The notes under the pieces: model-generated
The model's input: only the letters and a program-made list of their open reading frames with translations
What the model was told of the DNA's origin: nothing
Database searches by the model: none
In this document: one piece after another, positions 61,254 through 64,000 of the stretch
How positions within the stretch are numbered: position 1 is the first letter of the stretch
Layout: each line of letters starts with the position of its first letter
Position numbers and translations under genes: made by a program
DNA from: Grimontia sedimenti
GTDB taxonomy: Bacteria > Pseudomonadota > Gammaproteobacteria > Enterobacterales > Vibrionaceae
Reading direction: 5' to 3'
Length of the DNA stretch: 64,000 nucleotides
Assembly (NCBI RefSeq): GCF_011045095.1
Contig: NZ_JAALDL010000012.1
Location: 62,001-126,000, forward strand

Positions 61254-61519
61254 TTTACCCAAACAACCTGAAGATGCAGGATTCAGCAAGATTGACTGAC
61301 GTTGTGATCGCGGCGTTCCTTTGCAGGTGTAGTCACCTCCATCAAAAAGGAACAACAAAGAGCACGACTTCAGTCAACTTGCCCGAAGGGAGGCCCTCAA
61401 TGCGCCCACTTCTTCGTTAAATTCCACGGAAATAGAACCACTATTCCTCGTAGAATTTGCCTCGAATTGAACGCATTGATGACCTCTGAATGCGAGTATC
61501 TTCAGGTCGTTTGGGTATA
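61254..61519. repeat. 266-bp palindromic MITE-like element, family B
   Basis: Terminal inverted repeats of 22 bp (61254-61275 and 61498-61519, 20 of 22 matching; core ACCCAAAC and ACCTGAAGAT) enclose two long imperfect hairpins. Arm 1 pairs 61287-61306 with 61363-61381 and has inner stems GTTCCTTT/AAAGGAAC and AGGTG/CACCT. Arm 2 pairs 61390-61404 with 61472-61486 and has an inner stem between 61419-61435 and 61441-61458. A 60-codon frame crosses it but looks like a by-product of the repeat. It fills the gap between leuD and the DUF547 gene. Confidence 0.7.
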
Positions 61520-61553
61520 GACCTTTTAATCCATCATTTTCTTTCTGATACGA

Positions 61554-61582
61554 CAAAAAAAGCCGACTCGATGAGCCGGCTT
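61554..61582 (-). terminator. Intrinsic terminator of the leu operon after leuD
   Basis: On the minus strand AAGCCGGCTC and GAGTCGGCTT pair with one mismatch around a 3-nt loop and are followed by seven T. It begins about 20 nt after the leuD stop. Confidence 0.88.
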
Positions 61583-61601
61583 GTTGATACTTTGCCTGCG
61601 A

Positions 61602-62204
61602 TCACGACAAAAATGCTGGGATCTTACTTTCGTATTCTGCGATCTTTTCTTCGTGTTGCAGCGTCAAACCGATGCTGTCTAGGCCATTCAGCAAGCAGTG
61701 ACGGCGGAACTCGTCGATTTCGAACGAGTAAGATTTACCACCCGCTGAAACGGTTTGCGCTTCCAGATCCAACGCGATCTCCGCGCCTTCATTGGCTTCC
61801 ACAAACTTAAACAGTTCGTCGACTTCTGCTTCAGTCAGCTTAACCGGTACCATCTGGTTATTGATGGAGTTACCGTAGAAGATGTCCGCAAAGCTTGGCG
61901 CGATCATCACTTTGAAGCCGAAATCAGCCAGTGCCCAAGGTGCGTGTTCGCGTGAAGACCCACAACCAAAGTTCTCGCGTGCCAGTAGCACACTAGCGCC
62001 TTTGTAACGCGCTTGGTTTAGTACGAACTCTGGGTTGTCCTGCTGACCTGCATCGTCCAGAAAACGCCAGTCGTGAAACAGGTGCTTACCAAAACCGGTG
62101 CGGGTCACTTTCTGCAAAAATTGCTTTGGAATGATGGCGTCAGTATCGACGTTTGCTGCGTCCAGCGGCGCCACCAAGCCTGTGTGTTGTTTAATTCCTG
62201 ACAT
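61602..62204 (-). CDS. leuD: 3-isopropylmalate dehydratase small subunit
   Basis: LeuD with LeuC isomerises 2- to 3-isopropylmalate in leucine synthesis. The 200-residue length is typical. It has [20 protein letters not shown] and [19 protein letters not shown], the small-subunit swivel-domain signatures. It follows leuC after 10 nt and ends the operon at a strong terminator. Confidence 0.97.
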   Translation of the reverse strand: MSGIKQHTGLVAPLDAANVDTDAIIPKQFLQKVTRTGFGKHLFHDWRFLDDAGQQDNPEFVLNQARYKGASVLLARENFGCGSSREHAPWALADFGFKVMIAPSFADIFYGNSINNQMVPVKLTEAEVDELFKFVEANEGAEIALDLEAQTVSAGGKSYSFEIDEFRRHCLLNGLDSIGLTLQHEEKIAEYESKIPAFLS

Positions 62205-62214
62205 GGTGGGCTCC

Positions 62215-63615
62215 TTATAAGCTGTTTACGTCAACGAAGTGACCGGCAACGGCTGCAGCTGCTGCCATCGCTGGGCTCACCAAATGAGTGCGGCCTTCGC
62301 GACCCTGACGGCCTTCGAAGTTACGGTTACTGGTGGATGCACAGCGCTCTTTTGGCCCAAGGCGGTCATTGTTCATCGCCAGACACATAGAGCAACCTGG
62401 CAGACGCCATTCAAAGCCTGCTTCGACGAAAATCTTGTCCAGACCCTCTTGCTCTGCTTGCGCTTTGACCTGCTCAGAACCAGGCACCACCAGCGCCTGA
62501 ACGCCTGCAGCCACTTTACGGCCTTTGGCGACAGCCGCTGCGGCGCGCATGTCTTCTATACGTGAGTTGGTGCAAGAGCCGATAAACACTTTATCGATGG
62601 TGATGTCAGTGATTTTCTGGCCAGCTTTGATGCCCATGTAGCGAAGCGCACGCTCTGCAGAGTGACGCTCGATAGGGTCACTAAAGCTTTCCGGTGCTGG
62701 AACCACATCGTTCACACCCACAACCTGACCTGGGTTGGTGCCCCAAGTGACCTGGTTAGAGATGTCTGCTGCTTCCAACGTGACGATGGTGTCGAACTCA
62801 GCGTCAGCGTCAGTTTTCAGGCTGTTCCAGTATTCAACAGCTGCATCCCAGTCTGCACCAGTTGGCGAGAACTTGCGGCCTTGCAGGTATTCAAAGGTAG
62901 TTTGATCCGGCGCAACCAGACCCGCTTTCGCGCCGAGCTCGATCGCCATGTTACAGACCGTCATGCGGCCTTCCATGGTCAAGTCTTCAATCGCTTGACC
63001 ACAGAACTCAACCACGTGACCAGTACCACCTGCGTGGCCGACTTTGCCGATGATCGCGAGAACGATATCTTTCGCGGTCACGCCTTCAGCGACCTTGCCT
63101 TTGACCTCAATTTTCATGGTCTTGGCACGGCCTTGCTTCAGGGTTTGAGTCGCCAGTACGTGTTCAACTTCAGAGGTACCGATACCGAACGCCAGCGCGC
63201 CAAACGCGCCGTGGGTCGCGGTGTGGGAGTCGCCACAAACAATGGTGGTGCCCGGCAAAGTAATACCCAGCTCAGGACCCATGACGTGAACGATGCCCTG
63301 ATAAGGGTGGTTCAAATCGTAAAGGGTAACGCCGAACTCTTCACAGTTCTTTGCCAGCGTTTCCATCTGAATTTTTGCCATCTCGCCCGAGGCGTTGATG
63401 TCTTTGGTCTCAGTAGAAACGTTGTGATCCATGGTCGCGAAGGTTTTAGAAACCTGACGCACCTTACGACCATGTTGACGCAGGCCATCAAATGCCTGAG
63501 GGGAGGTCACTTCGTGGACCAAGTGACGGTCGATATACAGCAACGGGGTTTCTCCCGGTGCTTCTACGACGATATGCGCGTCGTAGATTTTTTCGTAAAG
63601 GGTTTTCGCTGACAT
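62215..63615 (-). CDS. leuC: 3-isopropylmalate dehydratase large subunit
   Basis: LeuC carries the 4Fe-4S cluster of isopropylmalate isomerase (aconitase family). The 466-residue protein has [21 protein letters not shown] (in parts: [10 protein letters not shown], then [12 protein letters not shown]) and the cluster cysteines in FIGSCTNSR and [10 protein letters not shown]. It lies between leuB (39-nt gap) and leuD (10 nt). Confidence 0.97.
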   Translation of the reverse strand: MSAKTLYEKIYDAHIVVEAPGETPLLYIDRHLVHEVTSPQAFDGLRQHGRKVRQVSKTFATMDHNVSTETKDINASGEMAKIQMETLAKNCEEFGVTLYDLNHPYQGIVHVMGPELGITLPGTTIVCGDSHTATHGAFGALAFGIGTSEVEHVLATQTLKQGRAKTMKIEVKGKVAEGVTAKDIVLAIIGKVGHAGGTGHVVEFCGQAIEDLTMEGRMTVCNMAIELGAKAGLVAPDQTTFEYLQGRKFSPTGADWDAAVEYWNSLKTDADAEFDTIVTLEAADISNQVTWGTNPGQVVGVNDVVPAPESFSDPIERHSAERALRYMGIKAGQKITDITIDKVFIGSCTNSRIEDMRAAAAVAKGRKVAAGVQALVVPGSEQVKAQAEQEGLDKIFVEAGFEWRLPGCSMCLAMNNDRLGPKERCASTSNRNFEGRQGREGRTHLVSPAMAAAAAVAGHFVDVNSL

Positions 63616-63654
63616 TGCCCTGTCTTCCTTAATAATTATGTGCTTCCAGTGCGC

Positions 63655-64000
<346 letters not shown>

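Noticed and set aside
61374-61556. A 60-codon minus-strand frame between leuD and the DUF547 gene
   Set aside because: It runs through the hairpins of the 61254-61519 element and has no ribosome site. Such short frames are common inside repeats of this kind.
62662-63612. A 316-codon open frame on the plus strand opposite leuC
   Set aside because: It is an exact shadow of leuC in codon phase, has no ribosome site, and its translation lacks the look of a folded protein.

Overview
The window reads as chromosomal core genome of a marine gammaproteobacterium, most likely Vibrionaceae (Grimontia/Enterovibrio/Vibrio-like; the genus is a guess). The evidence is the gene content and the Enterobacteria/Vibrio-type gene order: lptD-surA-pdxA-rsmA-apaG-apaH beside folA, argR divergent from mdh, ispB divergent from rplU-rpmA-obgE, ytfB divergent from fklB, ytfJ/ytfK/msrA/tamA/tamB/fbp/mpl, and rapA-rluA near djlA. 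No tRNA, rRNA, CRISPR array, prophage, transposase or integron was seen.

Layout. 1-674: C-terminal end of a large Ig-like surface protein. 989-5281: cysJIH, reduction of PAPS to sulfide. 5347-9569: a tiny lipoprotein, a LysR regulator divergent from an unrecognised outer-membrane protein, fklB/ytfB, and an ElaA-type acetyltransferase. 9736-11688: periplasmic cpdB. 11960-18152: cysG-cysD-cysN-SLC13 transporter-cysC, which supplies siroheme, takes up sulfate (inferred) and activates it to PAPS. Together with cysJIH this puts nearly all of assimilatory sulfate reduction in 17 kb. 18248-30696: a TIGR03899-like protein, ytfJ, ytfK, msrA, the TamA-TamB envelope lipid/protein transport pair, fbp, mpl and ubiX. 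30761-33820: a fused TRAP permease with a UspA-type protein and no binding protein. 34223-40014: argR, mdh, ispB, rplU, rpmA, obgE, folA. 40019-47703: the apaH...lptD envelope and RNA-maintenance cluster, with djlA divergent. 47708-54203: a D-2-hydroxyacid dehydrogenase, rluA, rapA, phoH-like. 54253-56871: two GGDEF proteins, one with a damaged active site. 56965-60421: the thiBPQ thiamine importer behind a TPP riboswitch. 60428-61222: a DUF547 protein. 61602-64000: leuD, leuC and the end of leuB.

The least explained sequences are two intergenic elements of about 270 bp (27064-27333 and 61254-61519). They are unrelated in sequence but share one design: long terminal inverted repeats enclosing two long imperfect hairpins, so either could fold into a three-way junction or cruciform. 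They look like MITE-type repeats or large structured RNAs. Other points of interest are a perfect 23-bp palindrome lying across the thiamine promoter, a GGGEF variant of a GGDEF domain fused to a periplasmic sensor, and three conserved genes (SLC13 transporter, apaH, djlA) each broken by one missing base in a short base run. The last pattern points to assembly error at least as strongly as to real gene loss. Most of the window is otherwise ordinary, and I found no convincing new multi-gene system in it.
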